Positions 43,801-50,971 of a DNA stretch of 64,000 bases are shown one piece after another. How positions within the stretch are numbered: the stretch's first letter is position 1; every line of letters begins with the position of its first letter. A model generated the notes under the pieces. That model saw nothing but the letters and a program-made list of their open reading frames with translations, ran no database searches and was not told the origin of the DNA. Source of the stretch: Kiritimatiellia bacterium (GTDB lineage Bacteria > Verrucomicrobiota > Kiritimatiellia > RFP12 > UBA1067); NCBI GenBank assembly GCA_016296065.1, contig JAEDKA010000001.1, positions 199,716 to 263,715 on the forward strand, given 5' to 3'. The position numbers and the translations under genes were made by a program.

Positions 43801-45290
43801 GAACGGACATGAATGTAGATGATGTATGGGAGCATCAGACGAATGAAGTGTATGCCACGACCGGAGAGAACATCGCCGCCGCAACGCTGAGGTCGATAAG
43901 TGTGGATGGCGCTGAGATTGTTCCTGAAGACTATCTGGGCAACGGCAACGTGCCGGGAATACTGGCATTCGAGGCGGCGAATCCCGTGTATGAATACAAT
44001 TCTCCCATGCTTCTAGTCCTTGTGGACGGGATCGCGATGTACAGCTTCCGACTGCCTCTGTCGATATCGCCGGTAAAGGAGATGTACGGATGGATCAACA
44101 GTCGGCATCTCTCTGACGAAAACGAGGCAAGAACTACTGTGCTTAACAGGACGTGGGGAGAGGAGAACGTCAAGTCGCTTCTGTTTCTGCACGGAGCAAA
44201 CGTATCAGAGGCTGCTGCCGAGAAATGGGGCGACGCGCTCTTCAAGCGGCTGTGGCTGTCAGGGGCGCACGTCAATTTCTACAACGTCGACTGGAGAAGC
44301 GACATCGGCACCCCTGCGAACTACCAGCAGAACGCGTCCAACGCTTTCGAAGTGGCGAGTCGACTCTTCTCCGTGATAACGAACGCCATACCGGGGGAGA
44401 AGGTCGTCATGGCGCACTCGCTTGGCAACATGATTGTTTCGTCGATGATTCAGGACCACGGCCTTCAGGTATCGAAGTATCTTATGTGCGATTCGGCGGT
44501 CCCGTCAGAAGCCTACTATGCTGCAGACGACGAGTCGATACGGGTTCCGCAGCTCGTGCATCCCCAATGGGAGGAGTATCCGACGAACTCGTGGGCGTCC
44601 AACTGGCACAAACTGTTCGCAGGCGATCAGTCCGACGACAGGCGCAAACTTGGCTGGCCGGGGCGCTTTTTGAACGTGCCCGGTGTCGCGGTCAACTTCT
44701 ACTCGACGGGTGACGAAGTCCTTGAGCTTTCCGACGACAACGACATCCATGTGTGGACAGGGGTCACTTCCGGTTTTGTGCAGTATTCGTGGCACCACCA
44801 GGAGCTTTGGAAAGGACGGGGTGCCGCAAATGCGCTGGGCGGCACTACTTGGTCTGGCTGGAACATAGAGGAGGACTTGCTTGGCGTCAACAAGATATCC
44901 GTGTCGGAGGCGCTGCGGATGTCGCCAGAAGACTTCAAGACAAATACCGTGTTCTACTGCTACCCCACAAGCATGAATTCGACGAACATCAGCTTGCTTG
45001 TCCGCGCGGCACACCTCACGCAGGGGATTCCCGCGTTGGCAAGACCGACTGGAGGATGTGATTTGTATAATGTGCTGGAATGGCGGGATTACTTCAATAT
45101 GAACATGCCTGCAGAAAGACAGGTTGGCAACGATGGACAGACTATTACCCAAGGCATACAACGACCAAATGGTTGGCCTACTCGATCCAAATGGAATGAC
45201 CGTTGGCTTCATTCTGACATGAAGGACGTGGCATATTTCTACAATTTTAAGTTCTATGAAAAGTTAGTAGAGAAAGGAGAATTGCAATGA
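40896..45290 (+). CDS. 1464-aa membrane-anchored/exported protein with thrombospondin-type-3, dockerin-like and C-terminal alpha/beta-hydrolase domains
   Basis: Starts MMVKCFTALML after a GAGGTGA site; the frame is open further upstream in the previous gene and is rejected. Two hydrophobic segments (about 4-27 and 46-66) replace a plain signal peptide. Ca-binding thrombospondin-type-3 repeats at about 294-338 (DPDGDGITTADE, DSDHDGLGDYAE). A dockerin-like EF segment at about 876-895 (DYDRDGRIDMADIDAYLDG). From about 1085 an alpha/beta-hydrolase: LLFLHGANV oxyanion strand, nucleophile elbow AHSLGN with Ser near 1175, later Asp (NFYSTGDEVL) and His (YSWHHQELW) candidates. Its stop overlaps the start of a low-GC partner. 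Probably a surface or secreted esterase/lipase-type effector; target unknown. Confidence 0.75.
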   Translation: MMVKCFTALMLAGFAASAVLFLCVLCRDAGVRPLRAAARFARSRGVLGCLLILPLCVTLFVNAVVKPPTNGVNGVSGPMRVRRTGGVRTPTADEYAAGFALVHAGTGEVFDFSPTPNAEVCEEWRRFGAADDRQRISLVDDAYDGYAGFPFGTNMIRKLTVFSDGEACVATTNASTTISPLKCVSGILPASHWGLIGGEASQFWSCLTPSNSFVMTWQNVAFGRNPGCLVSFQSELYENGDMEFRYDLSALGDGTVSNVVVGAMNGGAGTTFGEPPAGTTSLRFARLDPTRAEDPDPDGDGITTADELFTYGTNPYEPDSDHDGLGDYAEINETNTDPNDAYSADGIYNDGLAAALGGLDPLSCPDGSTNSVLEHVFYSGTTNGAFAYPVSTDEIGVLKITVSGSGSGRLLVGDDVVPLVGFETNTLLLAVGKGVRKDLRWDVPDGLDVALGSDDLLIGELPTHLRWKGWIAFPHTDAEIPCIHDLSAKRKTVSLVHGEEFPGLTAEWSCESEDVDIGNRPPVSAEITGNFSTRESRSVSYTVDHPKRLTPSPLVVSQTLRFCPHLSAAAEDEVDAVNGECEPYSWGDDPTDSEDATSEEDAAGEYARIAALPSAGGVLQLHGTIGRTDLVSLAAPEGDPVRCCECPDHWRSNYVALAWRSWRLAVDDMAGEEFSTSREDVQVSARGTSPSREPDGDGVLFVTNGAPYIAKTYTVLGVGIESPTGVPLVDYNALSPSFGFPVTVCTNLERAARLLFRTDVLLSNGVFRIAVEDATAPFQLWAEGWAEWDEFAGAEVWHPPMLLLDSEDVSERHFTTRQWRGLVGERGAGRSLPFMVLASATGRCDVVVSYVFDDDGSAIQSAARQRVTSVNPPLLPDYDRDGRIDMADIDAYLDGCAFQYWTNEDTTKGDYLGQVSDDMPNAADLLVNGRLDLVNLFPLRIDLKPLIDAWGRRATFVLWEPGDSLHFCGTDMNVDDVWEHQTNEVYATTGENIAAATLRSISVDGAEIVPEDYLGNGNVPGILAFEAANPVYEYNSPMLLVLVDGIAMYSFRLPLSISPVKEMYGWINSRHLSDENEARTTVLNRTWGEENVKSLLFLHGANVSEAAAEKWGDALFKRLWLSGAHVNFYNVDWRSDIGTPANYQQNASNAFEVASRLFSVITNAIPGEKVVMAHSLGNMIVSSMIQDHGLQVSKYLMCDSAVPSEAYYAADDESIRVPQLVHPQWEEYPTNSWASNWHKLFAGDQSDDRRKLGWPGRFLNVPGVAVNFYSTGDEVLELSDDNDIHVWTGVTSGFVQYSWHHQELWKGRGAANALGGTTWSGWNIEEDLLGVNKISVSEALRMSPEDFKTNTVFYCYPTSMNSTNISLLVRAAHLTQGIPALARPTGGCDLYNVLEWRDYFNMNMPAERQVGNDGQTITQGIQRPNGWPTRSKWNDRWLHSDMKDVAYFYNFKFYEKLVEKGELQ

Positions 45291-46234
45291 AGAAGAAAAT
45301 AATCTTTATGATTATGGTTTCAATGGGAAGCCTCTTTGTATTTGCGCACAAGAAAGATCCAGACTATCTAAATGCCAGAAGGAACGGAGGTGATGCACGT
45401 ATTGTGCTTTCAATCATCGAAGACGATGGTCGGGCTGTGCCGAATGCCAGTGTGCGCGTATTGATGGGTATGAATTTCCGAGAGCGGGCATATTACATCA
45501 ATGGTATGACAGATGAAAATGGAAAGTTCGTCATTGAAGGAAAGACAACAGGCAATGAAATTGAAATCGAAGTTACTAAGGATGGTTACTATCGCACATC
45601 CGATAAAATGTGTTTTGTAGCGATGGGACATGAGTATGACGTAAAAAACGGGAGATGGCAGCCATGGGGCATGGAACTTCAATTGAAGTTGCGCGCTATT
45701 CGCAATCCAATTACACTTGTGGGCGATGTAAACGGCTATTACGTTCCAGAAGCAAACAAATGGATTGGCTTTGACATGAAGCATGGGGATTGGGTGCTCT
45801 CGGGGCACAAAGGGAACACGTCTGATTTCGAAGTATTCCTTGAATGGGATGGCCGTCCGACACAAGATTCGAAGTTGCTGAAATTACATTTCAGATCTAT
45901 TGAGCCAAAAGGAGGATTCTACTATGCCGACTTGACAAAGGAGAGCAGTTTCCGTGGTGTGTATACGGCATCGACAAATGATGTTCTTCAACGAGCATTT
46001 TCTTGCCAGTCGACTCAAAAAGAAGGCCGTATAGTAAAGGTTGGATTGCCGCACTCGAAATTACTTGTGCTTCGTAGCCGATGTGTTTGCAATCAAGAAG
46101 GCGTGTTGATGGAAGCTAATTATTCTGCAATAAATTGGATTGCCGTGGAAGGAACTCGGAAGGGAAACGTTGAAATGCTATTGGCCTATGCTTTCAACCC
46201 CACCCCCAACGACACGAACCTTGAGCCAAAATGA
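45287..46234 (+). CDS. low-GC partner gene: exported protein with carboxypeptidase-regulatory-like domain
   Basis: 315 aa, start overlapping the hydrolase stop (ATGA) with AAAGGAG ahead. Signal peptide (MKKKIIFMIMVSMGSLFVFA). Residues about 40-100 look like a prealbumin/CarboxypepD-regulatory fold (AVPNASVRVLMG, GMTDENGKFVIEGKT, VTKDGYYRTSDK). The rest is beta-rich. Base composition is far more AT-rich than every other gene in the window, and codon use follows (AAA, ATT, GAA preferred). The coupling to an exported hydrolase suggests a partner or protector of it, as for effector-immunity pairs, but this is only a position argument. Confidence 0.75.
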   Translation: MKKKIIFMIMVSMGSLFVFAHKKDPDYLNARRNGGDARIVLSIIEDDGRAVPNASVRVLMGMNFRERAYYINGMTDENGKFVIEGKTTGNEIEIEVTKDGYYRTSDKMCFVAMGHEYDVKNGRWQPWGMELQLKLRAIRNPITLVGDVNGYYVPEANKWIGFDMKHGDWVLSGHKGNTSDFEVFLEWDGRPTQDSKLLKLHFRSIEPKGGFYYADLTKESSFRGVYTASTNDVLQRAFSCQSTQKEGRIVKVGLPHSKLLVLRSRCVCNQEGVLMEANYSAINWIAVEGTRKGNVEMLLAYAFNPTPNDTNLEPK

Positions 46235-46240
46235 TAAAAG

Positions 46241-46537
46241 ATGAAACGGCAATGTCAGCGATCAAGGTTCATGGCCGACAATCGGAGCAGGCTGACGTGG
46301 AAGGGCCTGTTCAGGGACGTTGACAACACCGTGAACTTCTACTCCACGCGGGACGAGGTTGTGGCGAACGGCGACGGCAGATGGAAGTGGCCCCTGGCGG
46401 GATGGAAGTTCAGCACATACTACATCAAGACGGATGTCGTCGGGCACCTGCAGGGCGAGGTAGTGTACGGCCCGCGCCGCTACACGTCGGCCGAGACTTT
46501 TGCGTCGCATGCTCCACATGTCGTTCGGAATTATGAT
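46241..46537 (+). pseudogene. decayed fragment related to the hydrolase C-terminal domain
   Basis: The frame reads RLTWKGLFRDVDNTVNFYSTRDEVVAN. The 1464-aa protein has KLGWPGRFLNVPGVAVNFYSTGDEVLE at its acid-residue strand. NFYST-x-DEV is identical and the spacing of L-W-G before it is kept, so this is a related domain cut at both ends. It lacks the Ser elbow and runs into the fcl promoter. The frame happens to be in phase with fcl, which is why a longer reading includes it. No ribosome site. Confidence 0.55.
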
Positions 46538-46542
46538 ACAAT
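46537..46542 (+). promoter_or_regulatory. extended -10 box of fcl, leaderless
   Basis: TTATGATACAAT, 7 nt before the fcl ATG. Confidence 0.65.
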
Positions 46543-46549
46543 ATGCGCC

Positions 46550-47497
46550 ATGAGACCTGAAGACAGGATATTCGTCGCGGGGCATCGCGGCATGGTGGGC
46601 TCGGCGTGCGTGCGCGCGCTGAAGGCGGCGGGATTCAACAACATCGTGACGCGCACCCACGCTGAGCTGGATCTCATGGACCAGCGCGCGGTGCGCGAGT
46701 TTTACGAGGCGGAGAAGCCGGACGTCGCCATCATCGCGGCGGCGCGCGTCGGCGGAATCGGCGCGAACAGCGCGGCGAACTCCCGCTTCCTCTACGAGAA
46801 CGAGCTCATCGCGCTCAACACGGTGTGGGGCGCGGCGGAGGCGGGCGTGAAGAGGCTCCTCTTCCTCGGCTCTACGTGCATATATCCGCGCATGGCGCCT
46901 CAGCCGATTCCAGAGTCCGCTCTGCTCACCTCCGAGCTTGAGAAGACCAACGAAGGCTATGCGCTCGCGAAGATATCCGGCCTCAAGCTCTGCGAGTTCC
47001 TCCGTCGTGAAAGGGGCCTTGTCTACCATTCGCTGATGCCGACGAACCTTTACGGGCCTGGCGACAACTACGATATAGAGCACGGACATGTCCTGCCGAC
47101 GATGATACGCAAGTTCGAGACAGCCCGCACCGGAAACGAGCAGAAGGTGACGCTCTGGGGCTCCGGCTCGCCGCTGCGCGAGTTCCTCCACGTCGACGAT
47201 CTCGCGTCTGCATGCCTCTTCCTCCTGCAGATGGAGAATCCGCCGGACCTCGTAAACGTCGGCTCGGGACGCGAGGTGACGATTCGCCAGCTCGCGGAGA
47301 TGGTGAAGGGAGCGACGGGCTGCAGGGCGTTCATCGAGTGGGACCGCACGAAGCCGGACGGCACGCCGCGCAAGCTCTGCGACACACGGCTCATCCGCTC
47401 GCTCGGCTGGTCCCCGAAGATCGATCTCGCGTCCGGACTCCGCCGCACCGTCGACGAATACCGCGCCGAGCTCGCCGCCGGACGCCTCCGCGTCTGA
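46550..47497 (+). CDS. fcl: GDP-L-fucose synthase
   Basis: Epimerises and reduces GDP-4-keto-6-deoxymannose to GDP-L-fucose; it completes the pathway begun by gmd. 315 aa, SDR fold. GHRGMVGSACVRALK cofactor loop, GSTCIYPRMAPQPI with the catalytic Ser/Cys region, and YALAKISGLKLCE with Tyr-x-x-x-Lys; NLYGPGDNYD and SPLREFLHVDDLA are family-typical. The true start is the ATG 7 nt after the -10 box. It now has its own promoter because 7 kb separate it from gmd. A fucosidase follows after 16 nt. Confidence 0.97.
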   Translation: MRPEDRIFVAGHRGMVGSACVRALKAAGFNNIVTRTHAELDLMDQRAVREFYEAEKPDVAIIAAARVGGIGANSAANSRFLYENELIALNTVWGAAEAGVKRLLFLGSTCIYPRMAPQPIPESALLTSELEKTNEGYALAKISGLKLCEFLRRERGLVYHSLMPTNLYGPGDNYDIEHGHVLPTMIRKFETARTGNEQKVTLWGSGSPLREFLHVDDLASACLFLLQMENPPDLVNVGSGREVTIRQLAEMVKGATGCRAFIEWDRTKPDGTPRKLCDTRLIRSLGWSPKIDLASGLRRTVDEYRAELAAGRLRV

Positions 47498-47513
47498 TAA
47501 ACAGGAGTAGATA

Positions 47514-48935
47514 ATGATCTCGATAGGCTCGATTGCGCTTCTGGCGCTTACGGTTGGCTTCGGTCCGGTCCCGAAGCCAGGTCCGGCTCTCGCCGCGCGA
47601 ATCGCTGCACGCGACTGCGAAGTCTACGGCATCGTCCACTGGGGGCTCAACACCTACACCGACCGCGAATGGGGCTTCGGCGACGAAAACCCGGAAATGC
47701 TCGCGCCGGCGCATTTCGATGCTGACCAGATCGTCGGCGCGTGCCGGGACGGCGGGCTCGCCGGACTCATCGTCGTCGCGAAGCACCATGACGGCTTCTG
47801 CCTCTGGCCGACGAAGACGACGGACCACAACATCTCGAAGGCTGTCAATTTCCGCGGCGGAAAGGGCGACTACGTGAAGGAAATGTCCGACGCCTGCCGC
47901 CGACATGGACTTAAGTTCGGCGTCTATGTCTCGCCCTGGGACCGTCACGACGCGGACTACGCGACGCCAAAGTATGTCAAGAAGTACCACGCGCAGATAA
48001 AGGAGCTTCTCGGCGGCGAATACGGCGAAGTGTTCGAGATGTGGTTCGACGGAGCGAACGGAGGCGACGGATGGTACGGCGGCGCGAAGGAGCGGCGGCG
48101 GATCGGCGTCGCATCCGACTACTACCGCTTCCCGGAGGTGTTCCGATTCGTGCGCGAGCTTCAGCCGAAGGCGTGCATCTTCGCGGGCGAGTCGGACGAG
48201 TCGGACTTCCGCTGGCCAGGCAACGAGAGGGGCGAGCTCGATCCGAATTCCTGCGCGACGATCTGCACCGTCGGCGGCTTTGCGGACGGCAAGTACGGCA
48301 ACCCAGAGTACGGCAGGCGCATCAACCGCGGCATGAGGAATTTTGAAAACACTGCGGGACATCCGATGTTCTTCCGCGTCTGCGAATGCGACTTCCCGAT
48401 GCGCCCAGGCTGGTTCTACCACACGAAGGAGCGCGGTCGGACGAAGAGCGCCGCCTACCTGATGCAGCGCTACCTCAACACCGTCGGCAACGGCGGCACG
48501 ATGAACATAGGCATCGCGCCGAACAAGGACGGACGCCTCGACGAGGAGGATGTTAAGGCGCTCAAGGGCTTCAAGACGCTGAAGGACGCTTTCTTCGGCG
48601 ATTGCCACGGGAAATGCAACGTGATCGTCGCGTGGGAGGATGTTTCGAACGGCGAGGTGTCGAAAGGCTGGTCGGTCAAATACAAGGGCAAGGTCGTCGC
48701 GTCCGGTGGCACCTTGGGAATCAAGCGCATACGCGTTCTTGACGAGGCGGTGCCGAACAACGACCTCGAATGGAATGGCGTAGACACGGTTGACGTTCCG
48801 GGTTGCGGTTACAGCGCCCGTGTGAGCTTCTACTACGCCGATCCCGACCTCGTGAAGCTCGTCAAATCCGCGACGACCGAGAGCGGCGAGACGGACACTG
48901 CGAAGTGGATGACCGCCGGCAGGGAAGGGAAATGA
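47514..48935 (+). CDS. alpha-L-fucosidase, GH29 family
   Basis: 473 aa with a short N-terminal hydrophobic signal (MISIGSIALLALTVGFG). Hydrolyses terminal alpha-L-fucose. GH29 segments: IVHWGLNTYTDREWG, VVAKHHDGFCLWPT, LKFGVYVSPWDRH and the nucleophile D179 in EMWFDGAN. The acid/base is not firmly assigned, which is usual for GH29. TVGNGGTMNIGIAPNKDG is also typical. It lies between GDP-fucose synthase and uvrB and overlaps uvrB by 4 nt. The same organism therefore makes GDP-fucose and can release fucose, for example by processing its own or host glycans. Confidence 0.93.
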   Translation: MISIGSIALLALTVGFGPVPKPGPALAARIAARDCEVYGIVHWGLNTYTDREWGFGDENPEMLAPAHFDADQIVGACRDGGLAGLIVVAKHHDGFCLWPTKTTDHNISKAVNFRGGKGDYVKEMSDACRRHGLKFGVYVSPWDRHDADYATPKYVKKYHAQIKELLGGEYGEVFEMWFDGANGGDGWYGGAKERRRIGVASDYYRFPEVFRFVRELQPKACIFAGESDESDFRWPGNERGELDPNSCATICTVGGFADGKYGNPEYGRRINRGMRNFENTAGHPMFFRVCECDFPMRPGWFYHTKERGRTKSAAYLMQRYLNTVGNGGTMNIGIAPNKDGRLDEEDVKALKGFKTLKDAFFGDCHGKCNVIVAWEDVSNGEVSKGWSVKYKGKVVASGGTLGIKRIRVLDEAVPNNDLEWNGVDTVDVPGCGYSARVSFYYADPDLVKLVKSATTESGETDTAKWMTAGREGK

Positions 48936-50971
48936 GCGAGAGCATATTCAGGCTCAAGTCGAAGTTCAAGCCGACCGGCGACCAGCCGGAGGCGATAGAG
49001 AAGCTCTACCAAGGCCTGAAGCGCGGCGACGACAGGCTTGTCCTGCAGGGCGTGACGGGCTCCGGCAAGACGTTCACGATGGCGAACCTGATCGCGAAGT
49101 GGAACCGTCCGACGCTGATCCTCTCGCACAACAAGACGCTTGCCGCGCAGCTCTTCGCGGAGCTGAAGGAGTTCTTCCCCGAGAACGCCGTCGAGTACTT
49201 CATCTCGTACTACGACTACTACCAGCCGGAGGCGTACATCCCGCAGACGGACACCTACATCGAGAAGGACGCGTCCGTCAACGAGGAGATCGAGCGCTAC
49301 CGCCTCGCCGCGACGAACGCGCTCATCGGACGCCGTGACGTCATCGTAGTTGCGTCCGTGAGCTGCATCTACGGACTCGGCGAGTCCGACGAATACCGCG
49401 ACCTCGCCGTGCGGATCGAGCGCGGCTATGCGCCCGGCGGACGCAACGCGCTCCTCGAGCGCCTCGTCGAGGCTCAGTACACGCGAAACGACTACGACTT
49501 CTCCCCCGGAGCGTTCCGCGTGCGCGGCGATGTCGTCGACATCTTCCCCGCATACGAGACGGAGGCGATACGAGTCGAGTTCTTCGGCGACGAGGTTGAC
49601 TCCATCTGCGCGCTCGATCCGCTCACCGGAAAGCGCGGCGTCTCCATGCCCGCTGCGGTCGTCACTCCCGCGAAGCAGTTCGTGATGGGCAAGGACAAGT
49701 TCGAGGCGGCATTCGCGCGCATCGAGGCGGAGCTTGCGGATAGGCTAAAGTTCTTCGCGTCGAAGGGGAAGCTCCTCGAGGCGCAGCGGCTCAAGGAGCG
49801 GACGGAGTACGACATCGAGATGATGCGCGAGCTGGGCTACTGCAACGGAATCGAGAACTACTCGCGCCCGCTCTCCGGCCGCGCGCCGGGCTCCCCCCCG
49901 GAGTGCCTGCTGGACTACTTTCCCGACGACTTCCTCACGATCATCGACGAGAGCCACGTGTCCGTCCCGCAGATTCGCGCGATGTACAACGGCGACCAGG
50001 CGCGCAAGTCTAAGCTCGTCGAGTTCGGCTTCCGCCTTCCGAGCGCGAAGGACAACCGTCCGCTGACCTTCGACGAATTCAACGCGAAGGTGCACCAAAT
50101 CGTCTTTTGCTCGGCGACGCCCGGCGACTACGAGTACGAGCAGTCGAAGACCGTCGCGGAGCAGGTGATACGTCCGACCGGGCTCCTCGACCCCGTTATC
50201 GAGATCCGTCCGCTCGCGAACCAGATCGACGACCTCGTTGCGGAGATCGGCAGGGTCGTCGCGCAGAAGGACCGTGTGTTCGTGACCACTTTGACGAAGC
50301 GCTCGGCGGAGGATCTTTCGCAGTACCTCCACAACGAGGGCATACGCGTCGAGTACCTGCACAGCGACATAGACGCGATCGAGCGCGTCGCGATTCTCCA
50401 GCGACTGAGGAAGGGCGAGTTCGACGTGCTCGTCGGGATCAACCTCCTCCGCGAGGGGCTCGACCTACCGGAGGTCGCGCTTGTCGCGATACTCGACGCG
50501 GACAAGGAGGGCTTTCTCCGCTCCACGACGTCGCTCGTCCAGACCGCTGGCCGAACGGCGCGCCACGAGAAGGGGCGGGTCATCCTTTATGCGGACCACA
50601 AGACGGACGCGATACGCGACCTGCTGCGCATCACGAACGCGCACCGAAAGAAGCAGATCGCGTACAACGAGGAGCACCACATAACGCCGAAGTCCGTGAA
50701 GAGGGCGATCAACGAGTCCGCGTATGTCTTCGCCGCGGGGAAGAACGTCGGCGCGAAGGGTGTCGCGGTGCCCTCGGAGGAGCTCGACCGCGGCGAGGTG
50801 ATCCTCGAGCTCGAGCGCGAGATGCTCGAGGCTGCGGACAATCTTGAATTCGAGCGCGCGGCGTACCTGCGCGACCAGATTAAGAAGTTGAAGGGCGGTA
50901 CTGCGGCGCCGAAGGGGCGCGGACGCGGCACCGGGAAAAAGACTGTCGAAAAGAAACGGGGGATAAAATGA
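48932..50971 (+). CDS. uvrB: excinuclease ABC subunit B
   Basis: 679 aa. Nucleotide excision repair helicase-like damage verifier. Walker A GVTGSGKT near residue 40; TLAAQLFAELKEFFP and YYDYYQPEAYIPQTDTYIEKD (beta-hairpin region) are conserved; DESHVS motif II; INLLREGLDLPEVALVAILDADKEGFLRS (quoted in part) motif V; and the C-terminal UVR motif (LEAADNLEFERAAYLRDQI). ATGA overlaps with both the upstream fucosidase and the downstream decarboxylase link three unrelated functions in one transcript. Confidence 0.97.
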   Translation: MSESIFRLKSKFKPTGDQPEAIEKLYQGLKRGDDRLVLQGVTGSGKTFTMANLIAKWNRPTLILSHNKTLAAQLFAELKEFFPENAVEYFISYYDYYQPEAYIPQTDTYIEKDASVNEEIERYRLAATNALIGRRDVIVVASVSCIYGLGESDEYRDLAVRIERGYAPGGRNALLERLVEAQYTRNDYDFSPGAFRVRGDVVDIFPAYETEAIRVEFFGDEVDSICALDPLTGKRGVSMPAAVVTPAKQFVMGKDKFEAAFARIEAELADRLKFFASKGKLLEAQRLKERTEYDIEMMRELGYCNGIENYSRPLSGRAPGSPPECLLDYFPDDFLTIIDESHVSVPQIRAMYNGDQARKSKLVEFGFRLPSAKDNRPLTFDEFNAKVHQIVFCSATPGDYEYEQSKTVAEQVIRPTGLLDPVIEIRPLANQIDDLVAEIGRVVAQKDRVFVTTLTKRSAEDLSQYLHNEGIRVEYLHSDIDAIERVAILQRLRKGEFDVLVGINLLREGLDLPEVALVAILDADKEGFLRSTTSLVQTAGRTARHEKGRVILYADHKTDAIRDLLRITNAHRKKQIAYNEEHHITPKSVKRAINESAYVFAAGKNVGAKGVAVPSEELDRGEVILELEREMLEAADNLEFERAAYLRDQIKKLKGGTAAPKGRGRGTGKKTVEKKRGIK

